From Sphaerisporangium rubeum (GTDB lineage: Bacteria > Actinomycetota > Actinomycetes > Streptosporangiales > Streptosporangiaceae), in assembly GCF_014207705.1 (NCBI RefSeq), contig NZ_JACHIU010000001.1:5324501-5388500 (forward strand): 64,000 nucleotides of DNA. The letters are read 5' to 3'. The position numbers and the translations under genes are program-made. Under the pieces are notes generated by a model. The model was not told where the DNA came from, did no database searches, and saw only the letters and a program-made list of their open reading frames with translations. This document shows positions 21,902 through 29,658 of the stretch, in pieces. Numbering within the stretch: position 1 is the stretch's first letter; the number at the start of each line of letters is the position of its first letter.

Positions 21902-21926
21902 GGTAAACCTTCCTGCGAGTTTAGCG
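21902..21926. promoter_or_regulatory. Candidate ROK operator between regulator 2 and membrane EEP gene
   Basis: TAAAC (21904-21908), ten bases, then GTTTA (21919-21923), an inverted repeat. Its flanks and spacer agree with the site before the first ROK gene at 17 of 25 positions, and the distance to the regulator start (52 nt versus 46 nt) is similar. Confidence 0.6.
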
Positions 21927-22009
21927 CCATCACCTGCGCTGTCGGCCCTCTTGCCTTCGACCCCCGGCAGACCCGAGGATCACTCATGTCCCCGGCCCGA
22001 GGAGTGCGC

Positions 22010-23965
22010 ATGCGCGACATCGACACGGCCGTCCCCGAGCGCTCACGACCTCTGGAGCGCCTGTCGGAACGGCTCACCCCGCGCCGGGCCGCGACGCTCA
22101 CGCTCGCGCTCGGCATGGTGCTGCTGACCGACGTGCTCGGTGTGTTCCTGCCGTCGCTGATCACCCTGTACGGCCAGGCGGGGTCAACTCCCCCGGAACG
22201 CATGGGGCTGTTCGCGGCGCTGTGGTTCGTGCTGCCGTTCGCCGCGATCCCGCTGACCCGCCTGGCCGGGCCTCGTGCGGTGCTGCTCGGCGGCGCGGCG
22301 GTGCTGTGCGCGGCCCGCCTCGCGCTCCAGGGGCCGGTGACCGGCATGCCGCAGCTGTACGTGGCCGGCGCCGGGGTCACCGCCGCGCTGGTCTTCCTGT
22401 ACGGCTGCGCGCGCATGGTCCCGCGGCCCGCCGTGGCGACCGGACTGGCCGGCGGTCTCGCCGCGGCCGGGGTGCTCCATCTGGCGCTGGACCAGGTGGA
22501 CGCGGTCTGGCGGGACGGGCCGGTGGTGTACGTCGCCGTCGCCACCGGATGCGCCGTCTTCCTGGTGTGCGCGTGGCACGTCGTGGCCGCCAAGGACGTC
22601 GCGCCTGCCGGGGTGTGGGCCGTGCTCGGGCCGGTGGTCGCGCTGCACGGCATGCTGCTCACGCCGCTCGGCCTGGCCGACCGGCCGCGTGCGGAGCAGG
22701 CGGGGCCGTGGCAGGTGGCGGTCGTCGCGGCGGCGCTGGTCGCGGCACAGTTCCTGCTGGTGTCGTTCGCGGCCCGGCCACCCCGGCCCGCGTGGGTGAT
22801 GGCGGTGCTGCTGCCGGTGGCGGCGGGAGCCCTGCTGCCGGTCGAGTCGCCGCTGGTCGCCCTGCTGGTCGCTCCCGCGCTCGGGGCCTGCCTCGGGACG
22901 GCGGGGCTGCCTCGGACCGGCGGCGCGGCACGCGGCGGCGCGACGCTGCTCGGCGGGATGCTGATCTTCCTGGTGGCCGTGTTCCTCTACTACGCCGCCT
23001 ACGACACCGATCTCGGCTTCCCCAACGCCGTGGTGCCCGCGGTTCTCGGCGCGCTGACCGGCCTGGTGGCGCTGCGGGCCGGGGGCTCCTCCGGTACGGC
23101 GGCGCGGCCCCGGCCGTACCGCCTGGCCGTGGTGGCGGCGGTCACCGCGGTGGCGGTGGCGGCGCTGACGTGGCGGCCCCTGCCTGCGGTACAGCCCGCG
23201 GTGCGCACGGCGGCCGGGCCGGAGTTCACGCTGATCGCGTACAACATCAGGATGGGTTTCGGCCTGTCCGGCACCCTGGACCTGGACAGGATCGCCGGTT
23301 GGGCCAGGAGCGAACGGCCGGACGTGGTGCTGCTGTCGGAGGTCGACCGGGGGTGGCTGCTCAACGGCGGCCACGACGACCTCGCGAGGATCGCCAAGGG
23401 GCTCGGCATGCGGTACCACTTCGCGCCGGCCGCCGACGCGCTGTGGGGAGACGCGCTGCTCACCAACCTGCCGGTGCGGCAGATCACGTCCCACCCGCTC
23501 GGCCGGCACGACCACCCGACCGGCGCGCAGGCGCAGGCGGCGGTCGTGGAGATCGGCGGACAGGAGGTGGGGATCGTCGGCACCCACCTGCAGGCCACCG
23601 CAGGACAGGCCCCCGAGGTCGCCGCCATCGCCGCCGACCTGGCACGCGGCGCGACCACCGGGGCCGCCGGGACGGCGAGGGCCTCGGGGCCGGTGACGCG
23701 GCGCGTGCTGCTGGCGGGGGACCTCAACGTCACCAAGGACGACCAGGAGATGCGGGTGCTGGAGGGGGCCGGGCTCACCGATCCGCTGATCGGGCTCGGC
23801 GACCCGCCGACGTCTCCTGCGGACGCGCCGGTCCAGCGCATCGACCACGTGCTGCTCGGCGCGGGCCTGACGGCCGTGTCGGCGAAGGTACCGAGGGTGA
23901 CGTACTCCGATCACCTTCCCGTTGTCGTGAGGCTGCGGCTGAGCGACCTGCGACAGGCGGGATAA
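22010..23965 (+). CDS. Polytopic membrane protein with endonuclease/exonuclease/phosphatase domain
   Basis: About 651 residues. The N-terminal 400 form ten or more hydrophobic helices (starting near 24-45), and the C-terminal ~230 are an EEP-fold metal-dependent phosphodiesterase. Visible catalytic positions are N in IAYNIRMG, E in VVLLSEVDRG, D/N in LLAGDLNVTKDD, and D/H in the ending TYSDHLPVVV. The topology suggests the EEP domain faces outward or is held near the membrane, so substrates could be phospholipids, nucleotides or extracellular DNA; none is proven. Start: ATG with GAGGAG 5 nt upstream. An in-frame ATG at 21986 is the alternative. It shares its promoter region with ROK copy 2. 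Confidence 0.85.
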   Translation: MRDIDTAVPERSRPLERLSERLTPRRAATLTLALGMVLLTDVLGVFLPSLITLYGQAGSTPPERMGLFAALWFVLPFAAIPLTRLAGPRAVLLGGAAVLCAARLALQGPVTGMPQLYVAGAGVTAALVFLYGCARMVPRPAVATGLAGGLAAAGVLHLALDQVDAVWRDGPVVYVAVATGCAVFLVCAWHVVAAKDVAPAGVWAVLGPVVALHGMLLTPLGLADRPRAEQAGPWQVAVVAAALVAAQFLLVSFAARPPRPAWVMAVLLPVAAGALLPVESPLVALLVAPALGACLGTAGLPRTGGAARGGATLLGGMLIFLVAVFLYYAAYDTDLGFPNAVVPAVLGALTGLVALRAGGSSGTAARPRPYRLAVVAAVTAVAVAALTWRPLPAVQPAVRTAAGPEFTLIAYNIRMGFGLSGTLDLDRIAGWARSERPDVVLLSEVDRGWLLNGGHDDLARIAKGLGMRYHFAPAADALWGDALLTNLPVRQITSHPLGRHDHPTGAQAQAAVVEIGGQEVGIVGTHLQATAGQAPEVAAIAADLARGATTGAAGTARASGPVTRRVLLAGDLNVTKDDQEMRVLEGAGLTDPLIGLGDPPTSPADAPVQRIDHVLLGAGLTAVSAKVPRVTYSDHLPVVVRLRLSDLRQAG

Positions 23966-23973
23966 TCAGCTAC

Positions 23974-24423
23974 ATGCGACTTTCCGCCCGCGTCGACTAC
24001 GCGCTGCGCGCCGCCGCCGAACTGGCCGCGGCCGGTAGCGGCCCCACCACGGTGGGCGAGCTCGCCAAGGAGCAGGAACTTCCCCCGAAGTACCTGGAGA
24101 ACATCCTGCTTCAGATGCGCAGAGCGGGCCTCGTCCGCGGCCAGCGCGGCCCCGAAGGGGGTTACGTGCTGGCCAGACCCGCCGCGCAGATCACGCTCGC
24201 CGACGTCATCCGTGCCGTGGACGGCCCGCTCGCCAACGTGCGCGGCGAGCGGCCCGAGCACGTCGGCTACCGTGGCGCGGCCCGCTCGCTGCAGGAGGTG
24301 TGGATCGCGCTGCGCGCCAGCGAGCGCATGATCCTCGAAGAAGTCACCTTGGAGCAGATCGCCTCAGGCACGCTGCCGTCCAGGGTGATGGAGCTCGCGG
24401 CCGACCCCGCCGCCTGGGACTGA
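23974..24423 (+). CDS. Rrf2-family transcriptional regulator, without cluster cysteines
   Basis: A 149-residue Rrf2 regulator: MRLSARVDYALRAAAELA, winged helix about 25-60 (LAKEQELPPKYLENILLQMRRAGLV), and the wing RGPEGGYVLARP. Iron-sulfur members (IscR, NsrR, RsrR) carry three cysteines in the middle; this protein has no cysteine at all. It must therefore sense something other than a Cys-ligated cluster, as CymR does through a partner protein. It starts 8 nt after the membrane EEP gene and is 1 nt from the following DNA glycosylase, so all three may be one transcription unit. Confidence 0.9.
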   Translation: MRLSARVDYALRAAAELAAAGSGPTTVGELAKEQELPPKYLENILLQMRRAGLVRGQRGPEGGYVLARPAAQITLADVIRAVDGPLANVRGERPEHVGYRGAARSLQEVWIALRASERMILEEVTLEQIASGTLPSRVMELAADPAAWD

Positions 24424-24424
24424 C

Positions 24425-25213
24425 GTGCCCGAAGGCGACGCCGTCCACCGGACCGCAGTCCGCCTGCGCGCCGCCTTGGACGGCAGGGTCCTGGTCCGCA
24501 GCGACTTCCGCGTGCCGCGGCACGCCACGGCGGACCTGTCGGGCCGGGCCGTGCTGACCACCGAGTCCCGGGGCAAGCACCTGCTGACCCGGATCGAAGG
24601 CGGGCTGACCGTGCACACGCATCTGCGCATGGACGGCACGTGGCGGGTGCAGCGGGCCGGCACGCCGGTGCGGCGCGGCGACGCCGTGCGCCTGGTGCTG
24701 GTCAACGATCTGCGGCAGGCGGTCGGCGTGAAGCTCGGCATGGTGGACCTCGTGCCGACCGACCAGGAGGACCGCCTGGTGGGCCACCTCGGCCCCGACC
24801 TGCTCGATCCGTCGTGGAGCGCCGGTCACGCCGAGCGTGCCGCCGCCAACCTGGCAGGTCACCCGGCGGCGACCATCGGCGAAGCCCTGCTCGACCAGCG
24901 CAACGTGGCCGGTCTCGGCACCATCTGGCGCGCCGAGACCCTGTTCCTCGCGGGCCTGTCGCCGCACCGGCCCGTCGCGGACGTCCCTGACCTGCTCAAG
25001 GTGGTGGATCTGGCGCACCGGCTGCTGTTCTCCGCCAAGGACGCGTCCGGCGGTCCGGTCACGACCGGCGATCCGCGTCCGGGGCACCGCCTGTGGGCCT
25101 ACGGCCGCGCGGGCCGTCCGTGCCTGCGCTGCGGCACGCGCATGCTCGGGGGCGAGCTCGGAGAAGGCCCGTACGAGCGCGTGATCTTCTACTGTCCCGC
25201 CTGCCAGCCGTGA
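24425..25213 (+). CDS. Fpg/Nei-family DNA glycosylase (endonuclease VIII type)
   Basis: Base-excision repair glycosylase/AP lyase of 262 residues. After Met removal Pro2-Glu3 (PEGDAVHR) form the catalytic N-terminus; PEGD rather than PELP marks the Nei branch, close to actinobacterial Nei2. A helix-two-turn-helix lies in the middle (GEALLDQRNVAGLGTIWRAE, about 155-175). The C-terminal zinc finger has its four cysteines at CLRC and CPAC. GTG start 1 nt after the Rrf2 stop implies coupling. It belongs to the repair backbone around lhr and recA, interrupted here by the sugar block. Confidence 0.93.
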   Translation: MPEGDAVHRTAVRLRAALDGRVLVRSDFRVPRHATADLSGRAVLTTESRGKHLLTRIEGGLTVHTHLRMDGTWRVQRAGTPVRRGDAVRLVLVNDLRQAVGVKLGMVDLVPTDQEDRLVGHLGPDLLDPSWSAGHAERAAANLAGHPAATIGEALLDQRNVAGLGTIWRAETLFLAGLSPHRPVADVPDLLKVVDLAHRLLFSAKDASGGPVTTGDPRPGHRLWAYGRAGRPCLRCGTRMLGGELGEGPYERVIFYCPACQP

Positions 25214-25556
25214 CCGGGTGAACCCACGGCGGACGTGGGCCGGGGTGACGTGCGGCGGCACGAGAGTGACGGTTACCTGGGCCGGCGCGGGGACGTGGAG
25301 CCGGCTACCGGACGCGATTCACGGACATGGGGGCTCGGGGGTGCGGCGCGCGGGCCCGTAGAGGCTCGGGGTGCGGCACGCGGGCCGGAACTGCCGGACT
25401 GAGCGGCCACCCGTAGGGGGTGCCGGATCCAGGTGAGATCTCCGGAAGGCGCTCGCGAGGGGACGGCACGAGGCATAGGTCGTAGAGGACGTGGCGGCCG
25501 GGGCCGTCGCTGACGGGCGAGGGCCGGGGACGCCGGGAGGCGGTGGCCGGTGGCGC
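25214..25556. repeat. Intergenic region with an imperfect tandem repeat
   Basis: This 343-bp gap between convergent genes has no coding frame. It contains two adjacent imperfect copies of GCTCGGGG-TGCGGC-CGCGGG (25333-25358 and 25363-25387), a local duplication with roughly 30-bp period. I see no clear terminator with a T-run. Confidence 0.5.
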
Positions 25557-25922
25557 CTAGGCGGCGACCATGTCCTTGACTTCGGGGAAGCCGTCGAACT
25601 CCGGACCTGACATCGTGCTGGACACGGTCTCGGACATAGGCAGACGCTCGTGCTCGGGAACGTCGGCCAGGACGGGTGCGTGCTGGAGCTCGGCCAGTGC
25701 GAACTGGTCGGACACCTCGCGGAGCACCTGCGACAGCGGCACGCCGAGAGCGCCGCAGATCGACGCGAGCAGCTCCGATGACGCCTCCTTCTGGCCACGC
25801 TCCACCTCGGACAGGTAGCCGAGGGAGACACGTGCCACGGTGGAGACTTCTCGAAGGGTGCGGGCCTGCCGCACCCTCAGCCGCCGCAGGACGTCACCGA
25901 GCAGCTGACGCAGCAGGACCAT
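25557..25922 (-). CDS. clgR: ClgR-type Clp protease gene regulator (XRE HTH)
   Basis: A 121-residue helix-turn-helix activator. The block [13 protein letters not shown] then [31 protein letters not shown] (about 6-52) closely matches ClgR of mycobacteria and Streptomyces, which switches on clpP/clpC and other proteostasis genes. The C-terminus ends V-A-A; in Streptomyces the terminal alanines of ClgR act as a Clp degron, so controlled proteolysis is likely. It lies downstream of cinA and pgsA as in mycobacteria. The ATG at 25922 begins the conserved block; longer upstream starts add unrelated sequence. Confidence 0.9.
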   Translation of the reverse strand: MVLLRQLLGDVLRRLRVRQARTLREVSTVARVSLGYLSEVERGQKEASSELLASICGALGVPLSQVLREVSDQFALAELQHAPVLADVPEHERLPMSETVSSTMSGPEFDGFPEVKDMVAA

Positions 25923-26150
25923 CTGTCGCTCCCTCCCGGGCGCAGGCGTTTTCACGACGCTCCGCGCGGTCGGTTCGTATCGCCCATTCTTCGAATGCCC
26001 TTCGTGCATGCTCCTCGCCGTCATCCTGGGTTCGCTCGGCCCTGTAGCCGGGCGCACGCCGGACTTACTCCTCACCGATGGGTCACGAACCTCGCTCACA
26101 GCTCCACCGTACCCGCATGGGCCAGCAGGGCGGCAGACCGTGCGGAGCAT

Positions 26151-26164
26151 GTTCGCTGGTGACG
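26151..26164. promoter_or_regulatory. Possible ClgR-binding site
   Basis: GTTCGC-TGGTG-ACG differs by one base from the reported Streptomyces ClgR motif GTTCGC-N5-GCG. It lies between cinA and clgR, 229 nt upstream of the clgR start. Autoregulation is plausible but the distance is long and the match imperfect. Confidence 0.35.
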
Positions 26165-26175
26165 TAACGCGGTAA

Positions 26176-26670
26176 TCATCCGGTATGTTCCCCCACTGAG
26201 GCGTCCAGCACACTTCTCAGAAGATCCAAACTCTCCCAGACGGTGTTTTCGCGGATCTGTTCCCGGGAACCGGCCAGCGACACATCACGATGCCACAAGG
26301 CCGACTCCGGCCCGCTTAGCGCGATATGCACGGTACCGACGGGCTTGCCGTCCTGCGGGTCGGGCCCCGCGACGCCGGTCACCGCGAGGCCGTACGTGGC
26401 GGCGGCCAGGTCACGGACACCGCGGGCCATGGCCGCGGCGACCTCCGGGTGCACGGCACCCTCCCGATCGAGTAGATCTTCGGGAACCCCGAGCAGCGAC
26501 GCCTTCAGATCGGTCGCGTACACGATCACGCCGCCGCGGAACGCCGCGGACGCGCCGGCCCGCGCGGTGATCGTCGCGCCGAGCAGCCCTCCGGTCAGCG
26601 ACTCGGCGACCGCCACGGTGGACCCGCCGCGCACCAGCGCGGCGAGCACCCCGGCCGCCGCCGCGTTCAT
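26176..26670 (-). CDS. CinA-family nicotinamide-nucleotide amidohydrolase (PncC type)
   Basis: A 164-residue single-domain CinA C-terminal protein that deamidates nicotinamide mononucleotide to recycle NAD. Family motifs are [18 protein letters not shown] (about 18-35), [17 protein letters not shown], and the [19 protein letters not shown] core (about 99-117). The N-terminal MoaB-like half of full-length CinA is absent, as usual in actinobacteria. It overlaps pgsA by 4 nt (ATGA), so pgsA-cinA are translationally coupled. ATG start. Cytoplasmic. Confidence 0.93.
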   Translation of the reverse strand: MNAAAAGVLAALVRGGSTVAVAESLTGGLLGATITARAGASAAFRGGVIVYATDLKASLLGVPEDLLDREGAVHPEVAAAMARGVRDLAAATYGLAVTGVAGPDPQDGKPVGTVHIALSGPESALWHRDVSLAGSREQIRENTVWESLDLLRSVLDASVGEHTG

Positions 26671-27272
26671 CCGCCTCTGGCCTTACGCGCTACGGCGCGC
26701 AGCCGCACCGCGCGGTTGACGTAGTCGGCGCCGGTGGCGACGGTCACCAGCAGCGCCGCACCCATCGCCACCCACCGCAGCGGGTCAGGTGTGCCCGGCA
26801 GGACGTACAGCGCGATGGCGACGATCTGCAGCACGGTCTTGACCTTGCCGCCGTAGCTGGCCGGGATGACGCCGTGCCTGATCACCGCGACGCGCAGCGC
26901 CGTGACGCCGACCTCCCTGGCGAGAATCACCACGGTGACCCACCAGGGCAGCTCGGCGAGTATGGACAAGGTGACCAGAGCGGCGCCGATGAGCGCCTTG
27001 TCGGCGATCGGGTCGGCGATCTTGCCGAAGTCGGTCACCAGCCCGTACCGCCGCGCGAGCCATCCGTCGAGCTGGTCGGTGAGCGACGCCAGCAGGAAGA
27101 CCACCAGCGCGAAGTAGCGCCAGCCGGGACCGTCGACGAACATGCCGGCGACGAAGAGCGGGACCACCAGCAGCCGGAGCACGGTGAGCACGTTGGCGAC
27201 GTTCCACGGACTGACCCGGCGGCCCGCGGACGGCGTGAGGTGCTCGGTGCCGGCCTCCGAGTCGTTCGTCAT
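26667..27272 (-). CDS. pgsA: CDP-diacylglycerol--glycerol-3-phosphate 3-phosphatidyltransferase
   Basis: Integral membrane enzyme making phosphatidylglycerophosphate. The 201 residues have six hydrophobic segments and the complete CDP-alcohol phosphatidyltransferase signature D-G-x2-A-R-x8-G-x3-D-x3-D (about 68-90, DGWLARRYG then [11 protein letters not shown]). Starts within the rimO stop (4-nt overlap) and ends in the cinA start, so rimO-pgsA-cinA form one tightly packed unit. The assignment as the glycerol-phosphate rather than inositol-phosphate branch rests on neighbours and overall similarity. Confidence 0.93.
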   Translation of the reverse strand: MTNDSEAGTEHLTPSAGRRVSPWNVANVLTVLRLLVVPLFVAGMFVDGPGWRYFALVVFLLASLTDQLDGWLARRYGLVTDFGKIADPIADKALIGAALVTLSILAELPWWVTVVILAREVGVTALRVAVIRHGVIPASYGGKVKTVLQIVAIALYVLPGTPDPLRWVAMGAALLVTVATGADYVNRAVRLRAVARKARGG

Positions 27273-28675
27273 GGCCCGGCCTTGATGCGGGCTATGAGAT
27301 CGACGCCTTCGGCGTCCACGACGGTCGCACGCACGATCTGGCCCGGCACCAGCCCGATGCCCTGCACGGTCACCGAGCCGTCCACCTCGGGCCCCTGGTG
27401 GGCCGCACGGCCCTCGTAACCGCCGTCCCCGAGGTCCTCCTCGACGAGGATCTCGATCTCGGTGCCGATGCGCTCCTCGGCCCGCTGCGCGGTGAGCTCC
27501 TCGGCGAGCTCGCTGAGCGTCGCGACCCGCTCGTCGACGACGTCCTGCGGGACCTTGCCGTCCAGCCTCGCCGCCTCGGTGCCGTCCTCGTCGCTGTAGC
27601 CGAACACGCCGATGACGTCCAGCCTGGCGCGGTCGAGGAAGCCCACCAGGTCGGCGAACTCCTCCTCGGTCTCGCCGGGGAAGCCGGCGATGAAGTTGGA
27701 CCGCACCCCCGCCTCAGGCGCGAGGGCTCGGACCGACTCCAGCAGGTCGAGGAACCGCGCCGGGTCGCCGAAGCGGCGCATGCGGCGCAGCACAGGGCCG
27801 CTGGCGTGCTGGAAGGACAGATCGAAGTACGGCGCGACACCCTCGGTGCCGGCGATGACCTCGATGAGGCCCGGCCGCAGCTCGGCGGGCTGCAGGTAGG
27901 AGACCCGCACCCGCTGGACGCCGTCCACGGCGGCGAGCTTCGGCAGGAGTTTCTCCAGCGCGCGCAGGTCGCCGAGGTCCTTGCCGTACGACGTGGAGTT
28001 CTCGCTGACCAGCACGAGCTCGGTGACCCCGCGCGCGGCCAGCCACTCGGCCTCGGCGAGCAGCTCGCCGGGGTCCCGTGAGACGTACGCGCCGCGGAAG
28101 GCCGGGATGGCGCAGAAGCTGCACCGCCGGTCGCACCCCGAGGCGAGCTTCAGCGAGGCCACCGGCCCCCCGGTGAGCCGTTTGCGCAGCGTGCGCGGGC
28201 CGCTCGCCGGAGCGAGGCCCTCGGGGAGCTCCCCGTGACCCGGGATGTGCGCGGCGGCGCCGCCGCGCTCAACGGGGCTGATGGGAAGCAGGGTGCGGCG
28301 GTCGCGCGGTGTGTGCGGCGTCAGCGACCGGCCCTCGACGACGTCGTCGAGGCGGCCGCCGATGTCGGTGTAGTCGTCGAACGAGATGACCGCGGCGGCC
28401 TCGGGCAGCGCGTCGGCCAGCTCCTTGCCATAGCGCTCGGCCATGCAGCCCGCGGCGACGACCTTGGCGCCTGAGTCGGCGGCGGCGAGCAGCGTGTCGA
28501 TGGAGTCCTTCTTCGCCGAGTCGATGAAGCCGCAGGTGTTGACGACGACGACGTCGGGGTGGTCGTCGTCGAGCCGCCACCCGGCGGCCTCCAGGCGCGC
28601 GGCCAGCTCCTCGGAGTCGACCTCGTTGCGCGCGCAGCCCAGTGTGATCAGCGATGCGGTTCGGCGGGAAGACAT
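27269..28675 (-). CDS. rimO: Ribosomal protein S12 methylthiotransferase RimO
   Basis: Radical-SAM enzyme that adds a methylthio group to an aspartate of ribosomal protein S12. Of its 468 residues, the N-terminal UPF0004 domain supplies three cluster cysteines ([23 protein letters not shown]). The radical-SAM motif CDRRCSFC binds the second cluster, and the C-terminal TRAM domain (about 400-468, IEILVEED) binds RNA. RimO rather than MiaB is supported by [10 protein letters not shown] and FIAGFPGE. The ATG at 28675 begins [14 protein letters not shown]; upstream ATGs are in low-complexity sequence that overlaps the next gene. Confidence 0.95.
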   Translation of the reverse strand: MSSRRTASLITLGCARNEVDSEELAARLEAAGWRLDDDHPDVVVVNTCGFIDSAKKDSIDTLLAAADSGAKVVAAGCMAERYGKELADALPEAAAVISFDDYTDIGGRLDDVVEGRSLTPHTPRDRRTLLPISPVERGGAAAHIPGHGELPEGLAPASGPRTLRKRLTGGPVASLKLASGCDRRCSFCAIPAFRGAYVSRDPGELLAEAEWLAARGVTELVLVSENSTSYGKDLGDLRALEKLLPKLAAVDGVQRVRVSYLQPAELRPGLIEVIAGTEGVAPYFDLSFQHASGPVLRRMRRFGDPARFLDLLESVRALAPEAGVRSNFIAGFPGETEEEFADLVGFLDRARLDVIGVFGYSDEDGTEAARLDGKVPQDVVDERVATLSELAEELTAQRAEERIGTEIEILVEEDLGDGGYEGRAAHQGPEVDGSVTVQGIGLVPGQIVRATVVDAEGVDLIARIKAGP

Positions 28676-28796
28676 GATGGCTCTACGGTATCGGCAGTCG
28701 GCCCCCACACGGCGCACTCCCCCCGTTCTTGCGCCGGTATCCCCGCTTGACGCGCCGAGCGGCGACCCGGGACAGGCGGCCGGCCGCCGCCGCGGG

Positions 28797-29546
28797 TCAC
28801 CGTGAGCGCGGCGGCTCCGGGCCGAACGTCCTGGTGACGAGCTCACCCGGCTTGCCGGGGACGCCGAGCCGCTTGCCGTTGACCTTCAGCACGACACCGC
28901 CGGCGTTGCCGATGGTGATCTGCATGCGGTTGCGTGCCTTCCAGGTGGAGGTGACCCCCGCCGGCAGGGTGCCGCGGAACACCGGCTTGCCCTTGCTGTC
29001 GCTGATCTCCACCCACGAGGGTTTGGTGGCCTTGACCTGGAGCGTCACCATGTCGCTGACCGGCGCCGCGGGGGCCTTGGCCGCGACGGGGGGCCGGGAC
29101 GGCGTCGCGGGGGCCTTGGCGGACGGGGCGGGCTTGGCGGCGCTCTCATTGGCCGTGGGGGTGCTGGAACCGCTCATGACGCGGGTGACGCCGAACACCG
29201 CGACGATGGCCAGGGCGATGGCCATGGCGGTGGACCAGTTGGGGCTGCGCCGCTCACGGAGCTTGATGCGGCTCTCGGCCTGGAAGACGGCGGCGGCCCG
29301 CACCGGGGCCGGCGCGCCGCCGTGCTCCTCGTCGAACTGGTGGACGATCGCGTCGGGGTCCAGCCCGACCGTTCGCGCGATGTTGCGCACGTGGCCGCGA
29401 GCGTAGAAGTCGCCGCCGCACATCGAGAAGTCGTCCCTCTCGATGGCGTAGATCACCGTCTCTCTGATGCGTGTGCGGCCGGACAGCTGCGCGACCGTCA
29501 TGCCGGCCGCGTCGCGTGCCGCGGCCAGCGTCACCCCGATGCTCAT
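28797..29546 (-). CDS. RodZ-like membrane protein (HTH_25 / DUF4115)
   Basis: A 249-residue single-pass protein. A cytoplasmic helix-turn-helix (about 5-72: [31 protein letters not shown]) is followed by a basic stretch, a transmembrane helix (about 107-126, [14 protein letters not shown]), an Ala/Pro/Ser-rich spacer (about 130-162) and an extracytoplasmic DUF4115 beta domain (about 168-245). This is the layout of RodZ, which links MreB and cell-wall synthesis in rods; its role in actinobacteria is less clear. ATG at 29546 preceded by CGAGGGGG. It sits between ftsK and rimO, a conserved position. Confidence 0.88.
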   Translation of the reverse strand: MSIGVTLAAARDAAGMTVAQLSGRTRIRETVIYAIERDDFSMCGGDFYARGHVRNIARTVGLDPDAIVHQFDEEHGGAPAPVRAAAVFQAESRIKLRERRSPNWSTAMAIALAIVAVFGVTRVMSGSSTPTANESAAKPAPSAKAPATPSRPPVAAKAPAAPVSDMVTLQVKATKPSWVEISDSKGKPVFRGTLPAGVTSTWKARNRMQITIGNAGGVVLKVNGKRLGVPGKPGELVTRTFGPEPPRSR

Positions 29547-29658
29547 GAGTCCCCCTCGCCGGGCGGCCACGCTCCCGCCCACTTTCTCATTTCCCACATT
29601 CCGACGATGCGTAGTCATTCATATTCAACCAGTTATCGCCGGGGGAAGTGTGGAGGGG

